Assembly (NCBI RefSeq): GCF_900106095.1
Contig: NZ_FNUD01000002.1
Location: 3,121,501 to 3,185,500, forward strand
Length of the DNA stretch: 64,000 nt
DNA from: Pseudomonas deceptionensis
GTDB taxonomy: Bacteria > Pseudomonadota > Gammaproteobacteria > Pseudomonadales > Pseudomonadaceae
Direction: 5' to 3'
The notes below the pieces were generated by a model. It saw only the letters and a list, made by a program, of their open reading frames with translations, had not been told where the DNA came from and ran no database searches. The position numbers and the translations under genes are program-made. Below are positions 1 to 8,756 of this stretch, one piece after another. The stretch's first letter is position 1; every line of letters begins with the position of its first letter.

Positions 1-2
1 AT

Positions 3-188
3 CAGCCGACTGCGGAGGACGGCACGGAAAACGCTGTCGCCATTCTCTACGGCCCGCTGGGTGAGTCGGATGTCGTGCGTCGCGGTCGTGCCGTGGTGCG
101 TCTGGCCGAGATCAGCGAAGTGCACCTGACCGGTCTTGATCCTGCAGCTGAAAAGGCGTTGGCTGCCCACTTCCTGATCGTCCGCTAA
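3..188 (+). CDS. Phage head decoration protein, lambda gpD-like (3' part)
   Basis: The frame is open from the window edge and ends with TAA at 186-188, giving the last 61 residues. The piece reads AILYGPLGESDVVRRGRAVV and ends in AAHFLIVR, which fits the end of lambda gpD-type decoration proteins that stabilise the expanded capsid. It lies directly before the gpE-type capsid gene, the same order as lambda D-E. The start is outside the window, so length and N-terminus cannot be judged. The family call rests on this short match and on position. Confidence 0.72.
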   Translation, partial: QPTAEDGTENAVAILYGPLGESDVVRRGRAVVRLAEISEVHLTGLDPAAEKALAAHFLIVR

Positions 189-211
189 GGCGAGCATCCC
201 TGTTTACCCGT

Positions 212-232
212 CCCGCCAAGTGCGGGATTTTT
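212..232 (+). terminator. Short hairpin plus T-run between gpD-like and capsid genes
   Basis: CCCGC-caagt-GCGGG followed by ATTTTT, only 20 bases before the capsid start codon. The same layout (short GC hairpin, T-run, then ribosome binding site) recurs at 3311, 10092, 15968 and 17065 in this prophage. Confidence 0.6.
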
Positions 233-251
233 CGTTTATGGAGAGTACCTC

Positions 252-1247
252 ATGGCCGATATCGCCATTTTTGAAGACGATGCATTTAGTGTTTCGTCGT
301 TGACTGCTGCACTCAATGATCAGGAGTATTTGCCGGGTCGTATCAGCAGCCTCGGCCTGTTCCGTGAAGAGGGCATCACCACCCTGACCGTGCAGATCGA
401 AAAAGACGGTGACACCCTGGCATTGGTGCCAGCGGGTGAACGTGGCACTTCCGGCCTGGTGGTCGCTGGTACCAAGCGTCACATGATCCCTTTCAACACC
501 GTGCACTTGCCGGAACGTTTCACCATCAAGGCGGACGAGATTCAGGGCATCCGTGCCTTCGGTACCCGCAGCGAGCTGCAAGCCGTGCAGGATGTGGTTA
601 ACCGGCGTCTGTCCAAGGCCCGCCGTCAGTTGGATGCGACCCACGAATTCCAGCGCATGGGGGCTTTGAACGGTCAGATCCTGGATGCCGATGGCACCAC
701 GGTCCTGCTCGATCTCTACAAGACTTTTGGCGTGACACGTAAAAAACAGTCTATGGGTCTGAACGACCAAGCGACTGATTTGCGTGTGCGCTGCTCTGAG
801 GCTCTGGACTTGCAGGAGGATGCACTGGGTAGCATCACCAGCACTGGCTCTCGCGCATTCTGCGGCAAGAATTTCTGGAACAAGTTGGTCTCCCACACAT
901 CGGTCAAGGAAACCTACCTCAACACCATGCAGGCCGCGTCTCTGCGCGGCGATGCCCGGGAAAGCTTCGAGTTCGGTGGGATTGTCTGGGAACGCTATCG
1001 CGGCAAGGTCGCGGGCGTTTCGTTCATCCATGACGACAAGGCGCTGTTGATCCCTGAAGGCGTCCCTGATCTGTACATCTCCGTGTTCGCCCCGGCGGAC
1101 TACATGGAAACGGTCAACACCCAAGGCATCCCGTACTACAGCAAGATCGAGCCGCTGCCGTTCAACAAGGGTATGGCCGGCGAAGCTCAGTCTAACCCGT
1201 TGCACATGTGCACGCGTCCCCTGGCGCAGATCCTGCTGGAGCTGTAA
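252..1247 (+). CDS. Phage major capsid protein, lambda gpE family
   Basis: 331 residues, close to the usual 340 of the gpE family (PF03864), which forms the icosahedral shell with an HK97-like fold. Family features seen are the N-terminal LTAALNDQEYLPGRI, the FNTVHLPERFTIKADEIQGI block, the long helix with R-x-L-x-x-AR and the C-terminal KIEPLPFNKGMAGEAQSNPL. GGAG at 240-243 precedes ATG 252. It sits between the gpD-like decoration protein and the head-tail connector, so the head module is lambda-like even though the tail genes that follow are of P2 type. No interruption is visible. Confidence 0.9.
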   Translation: MADIAIFEDDAFSVSSLTAALNDQEYLPGRISSLGLFREEGITTLTVQIEKDGDTLALVPAGERGTSGLVVAGTKRHMIPFNTVHLPERFTIKADEIQGIRAFGTRSELQAVQDVVNRRLSKARRQLDATHEFQRMGALNGQILDADGTTVLLDLYKTFGVTRKKQSMGLNDQATDLRVRCSEALDLQEDALGSITSTGSRAFCGKNFWNKLVSHTSVKETYLNTMQAASLRGDARESFEFGGIVWERYRGKVAGVSFIHDDKALLIPEGVPDLYISVFAPADYMETVNTQGIPYYSKIEPLPFNKGMAGEAQSNPLHMCTRPLAQILLEL

Positions 1248-1249
1248 CC

Positions 1250-1570
1250 GTGGGCATTCGTGATCTAGTGGCCGATATCGACAGCGTGATCTTCGACGTA
1301 CTGGGCGATACCGCGCGCATCGAAGGTCGCGCCGAACCGGTGCTGGGGATGTTCTCGGCACCGTGGAAACAGCCGCAGATCGGTCGTCTCAATACCGGCC
1401 TTCGCGAGCCGCACTTTGTGGTGCGGGTCGCGGACTCGGATGGTCTGAGCAAAGGGCTACTGGTCACCATCGACTTGCCCGATCTGGACGGTGGTGGCGA
1501 CTACGACCTGCTGCAGCTGGAGCCCAGCGGTGATGGGCTGGTATCGCTGATCTTGAGGAAGCGCGCATGA
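1250..1570 (+). CDS. Probable head-tail attachment protein (lambda FII-like)
   Basis: 106 residues from GTG 1250, two bases after the capsid stop. An in-frame ATG at 1208 also exists but would overlap the capsid gene by 40 bases. The protein (MGIRDLVADIDSVIFDVLGD, later GRLNTGLREPHFVVRVAD) has the size and composition of small gpFII-type connectors that join head and tail. In lambda FII also follows the capsid genes. The next gene overlaps its stop by four bases, indicating translational coupling. The family is inferred from size, position and general pattern rather than a diagnostic motif. Confidence 0.6.
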   Translation: MGIRDLVADIDSVIFDVLGDTARIEGRAEPVLGMFSAPWKQPQIGRLNTGLREPHFVVRVADSDGLSKGLLVTIDLPDLDGGGDYDLLQLEPSGDGLVSLILRKRA

Positions 1571-2232
1571 GCATTGGCAGCTTTAGTGAGAACAGGGCCA
1601 GCAGCGGGATGTTCAATATTCAGGTCTCGTCCGAGGACCTGAAAGCGTTTGCAGCACTTGCCACGCTGGTACCCAAAGCCGCTGCCAATGCGCAACGCCG
1701 TGCGATCAACAAAACCCTGGGCTGGCTTGCTACACATATCGCCCGGGCCGTGGGCAAGCAGGAGCGGATCGCGGTCAAGGCGGTGCGGCAGCGTTTGCGC
1801 AGCTACCCGATCGCGGGCGGTGCGATGCGCGGCAAGCTCTGGTTCGGCATCAACCCGCTGGAGGCCAGCCGGGCAGGGCGACCACGGCAGACCAAGGCCG
1901 GTGTGTCGGTGGGCAGTCGTCGCTATCGCGGCGCCTTCTACAAAAAGGTGTACGGCAATCAGGCCGATATCTGGATTCGTACCGCCAGTAAACACTTCGC
2001 CCGGGCCGACTACCCCGACAGCGAAGTCACTTCGCAGACCGGGGCCAGCTCCGGTTTTGTCGGGGAGAATAGCGACCGCTTTCCGTTGGCCAAGGCCAAG
2101 ATCTCGCTCGACTCGGTGCGACCTCACTTCGAAGCCTGGAGCCGCAAGGCCGACGAGCGCCTGCTGCAGATCCTCCGGCAAGAAATGAATTTTGAATTGC
2201 AGAAATACCTGAAGGGGACGCGCCGTGTCTGA
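1567..2232 (+). CDS. Minor tail protein, gpZ-like
   Basis: 221 residues, starting within the ATGA overlap with the previous gene. The N-terminal half has the gpZ-type pattern of a basic helix (AAANAQRRAINKTLGWLATH, then KAVRQRLRSYP) followed by GKLWFGINPLEASRAG and GSRRYRGAFYKK. This fits Phage minor tail protein Z (PF06763), in lambda a tail-completion factor needed to make joined particles infectious. The C-terminus carries a charged helical stretch ending KYLKGTRRV. It overlaps the following gene by 8 bases, so head and tail-completion genes look like one transcription unit. Confidence 0.75.
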   Translation: MSIGSFSENRASSGMFNIQVSSEDLKAFAALATLVPKAAANAQRRAINKTLGWLATHIARAVGKQERIAVKAVRQRLRSYPIAGGAMRGKLWFGINPLEASRAGRPRQTKAGVSVGSRRYRGAFYKKVYGNQADIWIRTASKHFARADYPDSEVTSQTGASSGFVGENSDRFPLAKAKISLDSVRPHFEAWSRKADERLLQILRQEMNFELQKYLKGTRRV

Positions 2233-2716
2233 GCAGCCGTTTAGCCTCGACCTGTTGTATCAAACCATTGAACAGCATTTGCAGGAGAAACTGTTAGGTG
2301 TCCAGTTGGTCCGCTTCTGGCCTGACATCGAGCAGCATATCCCGCTGCCTGCCGTGTTTCTCGACATCGCCGAGATTGAGCCCGGTACCGATATCGGCAC
2401 CGGCGAAAGCACCCTGAACGTAACCTTTGAAGCCCGGGTAATTGTCGATGTGATCCGCGACCAGCATTACCAGCAGGCCATTCACTTGGCCACGCAACTG
2501 GCGGTGTTGTTGCGCACTCAGACGTGGGGCCTGGCGGTTGAGCCTGCCGAGTTCAAGCGTTCAACGCAGGACTGGACCCGTCCGGAGCTGGATGGGTACA
2601 CCGTGTGGCTGGTTGAGTGGACCCAGACGATTTACCTGGGTGAAACGGAATGGCCGTGGCCGGATGAGAAACCCGGTTCACTGGTGTTCAGCGTGGGCGA
2701 TGAGGTGGACCCGTGA
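2225..2716 (+). CDS. Phage tail completion/terminator-like protein
   Basis: 163 residues, overlapping the gpZ-like gene by 8 bases and gene V by 4. It begins with a short helix (LDLLYQTIEQHLQEKL) followed by beta-rich sequence with VTFEARVIVDV and YTVWLVEWTQTIYLGE. This pattern and length suit phage tail terminator or tail completion proteins such as lambda gpU-like and Mu gp37-like families, which cap the tail tube. I see no catalytic motif. The function is inferred from position between a gpZ-like protein and baseplate gene V. Confidence 0.5.
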   Translation: MSEQPFSLDLLYQTIEQHLQEKLLGVQLVRFWPDIEQHIPLPAVFLDIAEIEPGTDIGTGESTLNVTFEARVIVDVIRDQHYQQAIHLATQLAVLLRTQTWGLAVEPAEFKRSTQDWTRPELDGYTVWLVEWTQTIYLGETEWPWPDEKPGSLVFSVGDEVDP

Positions 2717-3294
2717 GCCACGCCCTTGCCGAACATGACCGCATGATCGCCGGGGTGGTCAAGAGTTGCTATGTGGTTGCTCTGGATCTGACGGTCAGGC
2801 CTCCCGTGTGTCGGGTGTCTGATGGCGAGTGGGTCAGTGCCTGGGTGCGCTGGCACAGTCAGGCGGCGGGCAAGGCGCGGCACTGGCGGGTGCCCAGCAT
2901 GGGCGAGCAGGGCGCTTTGCTCAGTCCGAGCGGTGACGTTTCACAAGGCACCTTTGTGCCAGGCTTGTTTGGCGATGCCGGACCAGCGCCGGATAACCGT
3001 GATCACGTCGAGCGCTGGTTGTTCGACGATGGCGGGTCGCTGACTTATGACTGGCAGGCCCACAGTTACAGCATTGTGCTGCCGACCGGCTCGGTGGATA
3101 TCAAGGTGGGTGGCTCATCCGCGAACGTTACGGATAGCGCTGTGGTGGTCACGTCCGGGACGATCGCGCTCGATGGTGACGTCACAATTTACGGCGAAGT
3201 GTTGATCAACGGCGGGTTGCGCGTAACGGGCGATATCAACGGTGGTGGAGCAATCATCGACACCAGTGGCAACACGCCAAACCACAAGCATTAA
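2713..3294 (+). CDS. Baseplate assembly protein V (tail spike), gpV/gp45 family
   Basis: 193 residues. The N-terminal OB-like domain (RPPVCRVSDGEWVSAWVRWHSQAAG, GEQGALLSPSGD) and the C-terminal beta-helix-like repeats rich in G, V, I and T (GDVTIYGEVLINGGLRV, then TSGNTPNHKH) match the P2 gpV/Mu gp45 spike that pierces the outer membrane. The terminal H-K-H cluster resembles the metal-binding tip of P2 gpV. It opens the V-W-J-I baseplate block. A hairpin terminator follows its stop. Confidence 0.88.
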   Translation: MSHALAEHDRMIAGVVKSCYVVALDLTVRPPVCRVSDGEWVSAWVRWHSQAAGKARHWRVPSMGEQGALLSPSGDVSQGTFVPGLFGDAGPAPDNRDHVERWLFDDGGSLTYDWQAHSYSIVLPTGSVDIKVGGSSANVTDSAVVVTSGTIALDGDVTIYGEVLINGGLRVTGDINGGGAIIDTSGNTPNHKH

Positions 3295-3310
3295 GACCAA
3301 CCTTCAACTA

Positions 3311-3333
3311 GCCCGCTCTATGCGGGCTTTTTT
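3311..3333 (+). terminator. Hairpin terminator after baseplate gene V
   Basis: GCCCGC-tctat-GCGGGC followed by TTTTTT, 16 bases after the stop of gene V and 17 bases before the next start codon. Confidence 0.65.
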
Positions 3334-3349
3334 CTACCTGGAGAAAACG

Positions 3350-3544
3350 ATGACGAGCAAACCCGTCTCGATCGACAAGCCTGTAAGCCCGGTCAATTAC
3401 CGAGACCGGGCCTTTATTTCTCGCGTCCTGGTGATGCCCAAGGGGCGGACGCTGCAGGTCAGCGCTCACCGCGTCGAGGGATTGGACGCCGAAGCGCAGG
3501 CCTTTCTCGATAAACACCCAGACTTAGAGCGCCTGCCGGAGTAG
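3350..3544 (+). CDS. Small phage protein of unknown function
   Basis: 64 residues from ATG 3350, chosen over upstream in-frame starts because GGAG at 3340-3343 lies at normal spacing and the upstream part would run through the terminator hairpin. The sequence (VNYRDRAFISRVLVMPKGRT, VEGLDAEAQAFLDKHPDL) has no motif I recognise. It sits between baseplate genes V and W, where P2 has no gene, so it may be a small structural or assembly factor of this phage lineage. Confidence 0.6.
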   Translation: MTSKPVSIDKPVSPVNYRDRAFISRVLVMPKGRTLQVSAHRVEGLDAEAQAFLDKHPDLERLPE

Positions 3545-3548
3545 CCCC

Positions 3549-3875
3549 ATGATCGGAATGGACCGCCACACTGGGCTGCCTATCTCGGGCCTTGATCACT
3601 TGCTGCAGTCCATTGAAGACATTTTGACCACGCCTCTGGGGTCTCGGCTGATGCGTCCCGAGTACGGCAGCACGATCCGCCGCTTTGTCGACTTGCCCAT
3701 TTCAGAGGGTTGGAAGAGTGCGGTCCAGGCCGAAGCCGCCCGCGCCCTGAAGCGCTGGGAGCCGCGTCTGGAACTGACCCGGGTTCAAGTCGTGTCCGTG
3801 CTGAGCGGGCGTATCACCTTTCGCCTGTCGGGCACTTATCTGGGCGACAGCAAGCTATTGGACGTGACTGTATGA
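3549..3875 (+). CDS. Baseplate protein W (gpW/gp25 family)
   Basis: 108 residues. The family signature is clear: DRHTGLPISGLDHLLQSI, then the central LTTPLGSRLMRPEYGS, then LELTRVQVV and a beta-rich end. Members (PF04965, T4 gp25/P2 gpW) form the baseplate wedge core that nucleates sheath assembly. The start follows the previous stop by four bases and the gene overlaps J by four bases. This is the expected V-W-J-I order. Confidence 0.9.
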   Translation: MIGMDRHTGLPISGLDHLLQSIEDILTTPLGSRLMRPEYGSTIRRFVDLPISEGWKSAVQAEAARALKRWEPRLELTRVQVVSVLSGRITFRLSGTYLGDSKLLDVTV

Positions 3876-4762
3876 GCACATTGGACCTGTCCCGCTTGCC
3901 GGCACCGCTTGTGCTGGAGCCGCTGAATTTTGAGGCGTTGTATCAGGAGGCGCTGACTGACTTTCGCGCTTTGATGGGTAACAACTGGTCGGCCCCGCTG
4001 GAGTCTGAACCGGTGGTTAAGCTGCTGGAAAAGCGCGCCTACGACAAGATGATGGAACGGGCGCGGATCAATGACGCGGCCAAGGCGCTGCTGTTGGCGT
4101 TTGCCCGGGGCAGCGATGTGGATCATTTGGCGGCCAATTACAACGTCAAACGCCTGATCGTGGTCGAGGCTGATCCCATTGCCGTGCCGCCGATCGAGGC
4201 GCAATACGAGTCGGACGATTCGCTGGTCGAGCGGACCTTGCTGGCATTTGAGGGGATGTCGATCGCGGGCCCCCGGGATGCTTATGTATTTCACGCACTG
4301 TCGGCAGACGGTCGGGTGGCCGATGCCAGGGCCAGTAGCCCGAGCCCGGCCACGGTGCTGGTCAGCATCTTGAGCCGTTTGGGCAATGGTCAGGCCTCGG
4401 CGGATCTCTTGGAAAAGGTCCGAGTGGCCCTCAGCGATGAGGACGTGCGCCCGGTTGGCGATCGGCTCCTGGTGCAGTCGGCCGAGCTGATCGACTATCA
4501 AATTGAGGCGGTGTTGTACCTCTATCCGGGCCCGGAAATGGAACTGAGTCTGGCCGAGGCCAACGCTTCACTCGAACGTTATGTAAACACGCAGCGCCGT
4601 CTGGGCCGGGATATCCGTCATTCGGCCATTCATGCCGCGCTGCATGTGTCCCGGGTACAACGGGTCGAGCTGATTCACCCGGCGGCGGATGTGGTGGTGC
4701 TCGATCATCAAGCGGCCAACTGCACCAATGCCAGCGTCAGAATCGGTGGCACTGATGAGTGA
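3872..4762 (+). CDS. Baseplate assembly protein J
   Basis: 296 residues from ATG 3872 inside the ATGA overlap with gene W. P2 gpJ family (PF04865) features are the N-terminal region with NFEALYQEALTDFRAL, SEPVVKLLEKRAYDKMM and AAKALLLAFARGSDVDHLAA, then the middle region SDDSLVERTLLAFEGMS and the VLVSILSRLGNG block. It forms the baseplate wedge of contractile tails. It overlaps gene I by 8 bases, indicating coupled translation of the baseplate operon. Confidence 0.9.
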   Translation: MSTLDLSRLPAPLVLEPLNFEALYQEALTDFRALMGNNWSAPLESEPVVKLLEKRAYDKMMERARINDAAKALLLAFARGSDVDHLAANYNVKRLIVVEADPIAVPPIEAQYESDDSLVERTLLAFEGMSIAGPRDAYVFHALSADGRVADARASSPSPATVLVSILSRLGNGQASADLLEKVRVALSDEDVRPVGDRLLVQSAELIDYQIEAVLYLYPGPEMELSLAEANASLERYVNTQRRLGRDIRHSAIHAALHVSRVQRVELIHPAADVVVLDHQAANCTNASVRIGGTDE

Positions 4763-5393
4763 TTCCAGCCTGTTGCCGTTCAATCGCACGCCATTGGAAC
4801 AGGCGCTTGCGCAGCTTTCTTCCGGTGACCGAACCCTAGCCAACGTGCTGCGCCAGATGCACTCGGTCGAGAACTGCCCGGCGGCTCTGCTGCCTTGGCT
4901 GGCCATCCAGCGCAGTGTCGATCGCTGGGACCCAGAGTGGTCCGAGCCCATCAAGCGCAAGGTTGTCACGGATGCGTTTGAGGTTCACAAGCGCAAGGGC
5001 ACCGTAGGCGCGCTGCGCCGGGTGGTCGAGCCGTTTGCGGACATTCTGGAGATCGTCGAGTGGTACGAGCTGGAGCCGATGGGTGAACCGGGCACCTTCA
5101 CCATGAGCCTGGCCCTGTTTGACAGCGGCCTGAGCGACACGGGCATTGCCGAGCTGGAGCGGATGATCAACGACACCAAGCCGCTCAGTCGGCATCTGGT
5201 GGGCCTGAGCATCACCTATAGCCCGAACGGCAGTTACTACATCGGCGCCGGTATTTCTTCGGGTGACGAGGTGACTATTTCCTCACCTGAACTGTGGTCT
5301 GACGATCTCGACCTGATCAACTTGGAGCTGTCGGCCAATGATCTCTATTACTTCGCCAACTTCGCCTTACCGGGCCTGATGAGGGTTACATGA
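4755..5393 (+). CDS. Phage tail protein I
   Basis: 212 residues from ATG 4755. It begins LLPFNRTPLEQALAQL and contains NCPAALLPWLAIQRSVDRW and AFEVHKRKGTVGALRRVVEP, the signature of P2 gpI (PF09684), a baseplate component beneath the fibres. The usual length is about 180-210. The C-terminal 40 residues (SSPELWSDDLDLINLELS, YYFANFALPG) look like an extension that may attach to the following fibre-related proteins. It overlaps the next gene by four bases. Confidence 0.88.
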   Translation: MSDSSLLPFNRTPLEQALAQLSSGDRTLANVLRQMHSVENCPAALLPWLAIQRSVDRWDPEWSEPIKRKVVTDAFEVHKRKGTVGALRRVVEPFADILEIVEWYELEPMGEPGTFTMSLALFDSGLSDTGIAELERMINDTKPLSRHLVGLSITYSPNGSYYIGAGISSGDEVTISSPELWSDDLDLINLELSANDLYYFANFALPGLMRVT

Positions 5394-5917
5394 CCGAACT
5401 TTCAGACCGCCAACGGGCGGCTATCGAGATGCTGGAAACAGCCGCGCGAACGGCTCATGACATTGTTCACCAGCCTGCAGAAGTGGTCGTCGAGACGGGT
5501 TCCGGGCCTTCACCCACGTTCCTGGCACTGGCCAAGATGATCACCGACTTGACCGGTGGCCTGTTGCTGCCGCGTAAGCAGGCGATCCAGTCCGCCGGCG
5601 CAGCGCTGGCTCTGGACGTGGCTTACACCAACGGCGTGTCGTTCTTCGACGTGACACTGGATAAGCCGCAATGCGCACTTAGCTTTCTCAATACCGATGT
5701 GCCACCGGGCTACACCTGGTCATTCACCGTGCGCCTGCGTCAGGGCACCGGGGCGAACAAAGTCACATTCCCTGCCAGCGTTCACTGGTCGAGCAAGCGT
5801 CCACCGGTGCTGGCCTACGAGGCAGGCGCCGCGGACGTACTGACATTTATGTCAGACGGTAACGGTTGGTTGGGCTTTCATGATGGGAGTTGGTTCGATG
5901 CATCTGTCCCCGCTTAA
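5390..5917 (+). CDS. Phage tail-associated protein, unknown function
   Basis: 175 residues. A helical N-terminus (SDRQRAAIEMLETAARTAHD) is followed by a beta-rich domain with FFDVTLDKPQCALSFLN and GYTWSFTVRLRQG, ending GNGWLGFHDGSWFD. The last 20 codons overlap the start of the large tail gene downstream. It takes the place where P2 has fibre gene H, so it may be a fibre adaptor or a small carbohydrate-binding tail component. I do not recognise a named family. The tight four-base overlap with gene I supports expression. Confidence 0.55.
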   Translation: MTELSDRQRAAIEMLETAARTAHDIVHQPAEVVVETGSGPSPTFLALAKMITDLTGGLLLPRKQAIQSAGAALALDVAYTNGVSFFDVTLDKPQCALSFLNTDVPPGYTWSFTVRLRQGTGANKVTFPASVHWSSKRPPVLAYEAGAADVLTFMSDGNGWLGFHDGSWFDASVPA

Positions 5918-8735
5918 CAGTCGTCGCCCGGTCAGCCAGCAAACCGGCCTGAACAATGCACTCAGCATGATCGAAGGCCATCACCGTTTTCTGCGCAATA
6001 ACACTGGCGACACCGACGACGCCACGCTGCAGCACTTCGCGCAAAACCTGCAGGGCGTGCTGGCCAACAACCGGCACTTTATTGCCCACTCGCAAATGGA
6101 GTATCAACCCAACGGTGACGGCACCACCGAGGGGCAGGCGCTGCATATTCTCGGCTATGCCCATGCGTATCTTGCGACCAAAGATCAGCACTTTCTGGAT
6201 GCTGCAGTGTGGCACTGGGAGGCATACGAGGCGTTTTTCTACGCGGGTCAGCCGATCCCCGAAGTCCCCCAGCGGCGCATTGCCAACTGGATCGTCAACT
6301 CAAAAGAACCGGTGTTGGCCAACTGGCCGATTGATGCAGCTGACCCCACGCACAGCGGTTTCAAGGGCGTTCCTTTTGAATTCACCAGCGGCGCTTTGAG
6401 CATCCCCCACGGCGAACCGCATTGGGGTGAGTACCTGGACAAAGCCACCTTTGCATTTGACGGCGCGTTGGCCTGGGAGGCGGTCAACGCCACAGTGCAG
6501 GCGGTTAAAGAAGACGGCTCGATTGATTGGGATAAGGCGGGTAATCAGTTCGATGTGGACTGGATCATTGCCTGGACCGGGCAAAAGATTAATGCCGATG
6601 GCGACGTGCTTTCTGATGGCCACCCGCTGGAAGAACGCGGTCAGGTCCAACTCAAAAACACGGCGGTGAACGGGGAGCACAAGCTGAACTATGCCACCCG
6701 CCAACCGGTTGAGCATGGCGGCTACCTGATTCCGCGTAACGCGGTGCAGCACAACCGGCCGTTGCACGTGCCGTTGCCGGGCAGCGTCAACCAAATGGGC
6801 AACGCGGCGGACGGCGAGCAGTGGTACATGGATGCCTGCTACATGCTGTGGCGTATCACTGGTGAAACCCGCTACAAGAAGGCGATGGACGCCTGCCGTT
6901 TCACCGCCCATGAGTACACGCAGATTGACTCCAGCGACCGATTTTTTCGCCAAAGCCGCACCGAACTGACGCCTTACACAGACGGTATCGCCTACCAGTT
7001 CAGCTACCCAAGTGATGCGGCGCCCGTGATCAGCCGCGATTCGATGGGCTATATCACCGTAGATTGTGATCAGTCGGCGCAAGTCTCGCTGGAGCAGCAG
7101 GCGGTGTGGTTTCGTATCAGCAAGGACTCACTGGTGCGCACCTGTTACGGCGGTGTCGACACCTTCAATGCGCCGCTTAATGCCAAGGTCGACCTGGTGG
7201 TTTCGTCCAGCAAGGCCGAGGGAAGCGGGATCAAGTACAGCTGTGCGCTGCCCAAGTCGGTGTCGAACATTGAGGTGGTCACCCACGATATCCCGCTCAG
7301 CAGCTTTACCCGGCTGAGCAAGGATGACGGTTCCGAGTACATCATGGCCGACTTGCGCGCCGTCTCGCACTCGGACGATATCGTGTCCGAAGAAGGCTAC
7401 GAGCCTGGGATTTTCGAGGGGCGCGGCGGCAACGTGGTCAGCTCGTTTTTCCCCACCGATGACGGCTGGTACAGCGTCGGACACTGGCTGTTGCCCACCG
7501 AAAAGGCGCCACTGCAGAGCATCACCTACCGCGCTGACGGCAATTTCAATCTGCGCATTGTCGATGATGACGGGTGGCGTTGGTGGTGGATGTTGCCGGC
7601 AACGGCAGGTGCCTGGGTCACGCTGGTGATCCGGCCCGAAGACGCCACGCTGTCGGGCTACCAGCCCGGTGCGGCAGATCGTCCAGAGCCAAATGCGCCG
7701 GTCTATACGGAGCTGGACGGCTTTTCAGTCCTGATGGATGAAAGTTCAGACACCAATCTGACGTTCTCGTATTACTGCATCAATGACGTCCCCCCGGCCT
7801 TTGCGGCCGAGGATGGCTACACCCTCAACTACCGGCTGACGATCAAGGGGCAAGCCAAATTCCGGGCGTTGGTGGGCGACTGCACGATCGTAAATTACCG
7901 AGATGACTCACTGGCGTACTGCCCGGGTGTGATTCCGTTTTCCAACATCTACGCCGAGGGCACGGACCAGATCGGGGCTTGGCATGGCATGCCGTACCCG
8001 GGTTATCAGTACCCGCTGATTTACTGTATCGACCCTCTCGATGAGTACGGGCCGAAGCTCAATCAGATGGTCGAGTTTCTGTATGACTCGCAGCAGTGGT
8101 ACGCGCAGAAATTCGGCCAGCTTGGGCCGGGCGCGTCGGCCTATGTGTGGAACCGTTGGGACAACTACAAGTACGGGGATCCGGATTCTTGGACCATGTA
8201 CCACTGGGGCTACGGCACGGCGTGGAGCGGTTATCAGCCCCGGGCAATGATGGGCGCTTGCCGGGGGTGGTACGAGCTGGTCAGTCAGGGCAGGGCGGTA
8301 CCGCCAAAGCTCAAGGCCTACGCGGAAAACTGGCTGGGCTGGCTGGTCCAGTTTGTAAAAGCCTCAGGCGGCATCCTGCCCACTGACTTTCCGATGACCA
8401 GTGTGCCGCAGCCTGAACCGGATGGTTTCACCGGCCATGTGACCGGGCTGTGGTTGGCCGGTGCATGTCTGGCGGGGTTGGCAGGCTGTCAGGTGGCGGG
8501 ACTGGATGATCTGATCGAAGCCTGTGTGACCGAGCTGCAGAACAACTATGTGGTGACGCCGGTACCGGGTCAGCCCATGAACGGCAGTTGGTCGCCGGCA
8601 GTACGGCTGGGCACGGACAACGGCATGTTCTTCGGCTTTTGGGCCGGCGAGATTCTGCGCGGCCTGGGCCTGTACATCCTGTACCGCAACCTTGGCCCCG
8701 GAGCGAATATCTACGGCGCTCCCATGCCAACGTAA
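5898..8735 (+). CDS. Large phage tail protein, possible carbohydrate-active spike
   Basis: 945 residues from ATG 5898, preferred over ATG 5880 because GGGAG at 5885-5889 has ideal spacing. Both ends hold helical pairs of the kind found in alpha/alpha-toroid glycosidases and lyases: EGQALHILGYAHAYLATKD near residue 80, WYMDACYMLWRITGETRY near 315 and WYELVSQGRAVPPKLKAYAE near 795. Between them is a beta-rich, aromatic region (about residues 370-680). It sits between gpI and the collar fibre, where receptor-binding proteins are encoded. A depolymerase-like receptor role is inference; I cannot assign catalytic residues or a named family. Confidence 0.6.
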   Translation: MHLSPLNSRRPVSQQTGLNNALSMIEGHHRFLRNNTGDTDDATLQHFAQNLQGVLANNRHFIAHSQMEYQPNGDGTTEGQALHILGYAHAYLATKDQHFLDAAVWHWEAYEAFFYAGQPIPEVPQRRIANWIVNSKEPVLANWPIDAADPTHSGFKGVPFEFTSGALSIPHGEPHWGEYLDKATFAFDGALAWEAVNATVQAVKEDGSIDWDKAGNQFDVDWIIAWTGQKINADGDVLSDGHPLEERGQVQLKNTAVNGEHKLNYATRQPVEHGGYLIPRNAVQHNRPLHVPLPGSVNQMGNAADGEQWYMDACYMLWRITGETRYKKAMDACRFTAHEYTQIDSSDRFFRQSRTELTPYTDGIAYQFSYPSDAAPVISRDSMGYITVDCDQSAQVSLEQQAVWFRISKDSLVRTCYGGVDTFNAPLNAKVDLVVSSSKAEGSGIKYSCALPKSVSNIEVVTHDIPLSSFTRLSKDDGSEYIMADLRAVSHSDDIVSEEGYEPGIFEGRGGNVVSSFFPTDDGWYSVGHWLLPTEKAPLQSITYRADGNFNLRIVDDDGWRWWWMLPATAGAWVTLVIRPEDATLSGYQPGAADRPEPNAPVYTELDGFSVLMDESSDTNLTFSYYCINDVPPAFAAEDGYTLNYRLTIKGQAKFRALVGDCTIVNYRDDSLAYCPGVIPFSNIYAEGTDQIGAWHGMPYPGYQYPLIYCIDPLDEYGPKLNQMVEFLYDSQQWYAQKFGQLGPGASAYVWNRWDNYKYGDPDSWTMYHWGYGTAWSGYQPRAMMGACRGWYELVSQGRAVPPKLKAYAENWLGWLVQFVKASGGILPTDFPMTSVPQPEPDGFTGHVTGLWLAGACLAGLAGCQVAGLDDLIEACVTELQNNYVVTPVPGQPMNGSWSPAVRLGTDNGMFFGFWAGEILRGLGLYILYRNLGPGANIYGAPMPT

Positions 8736-8756
8736 ACCACTCAATTAGGCACACTC

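Noticed and set aside
204..1361. 385-codon minus-strand open frame opposite the capsid gene
   Set aside because: The plus strand has clear capsid family sequence with a ribosome binding site; the minus frame is Arg/His/Gln rich and matches nothing.
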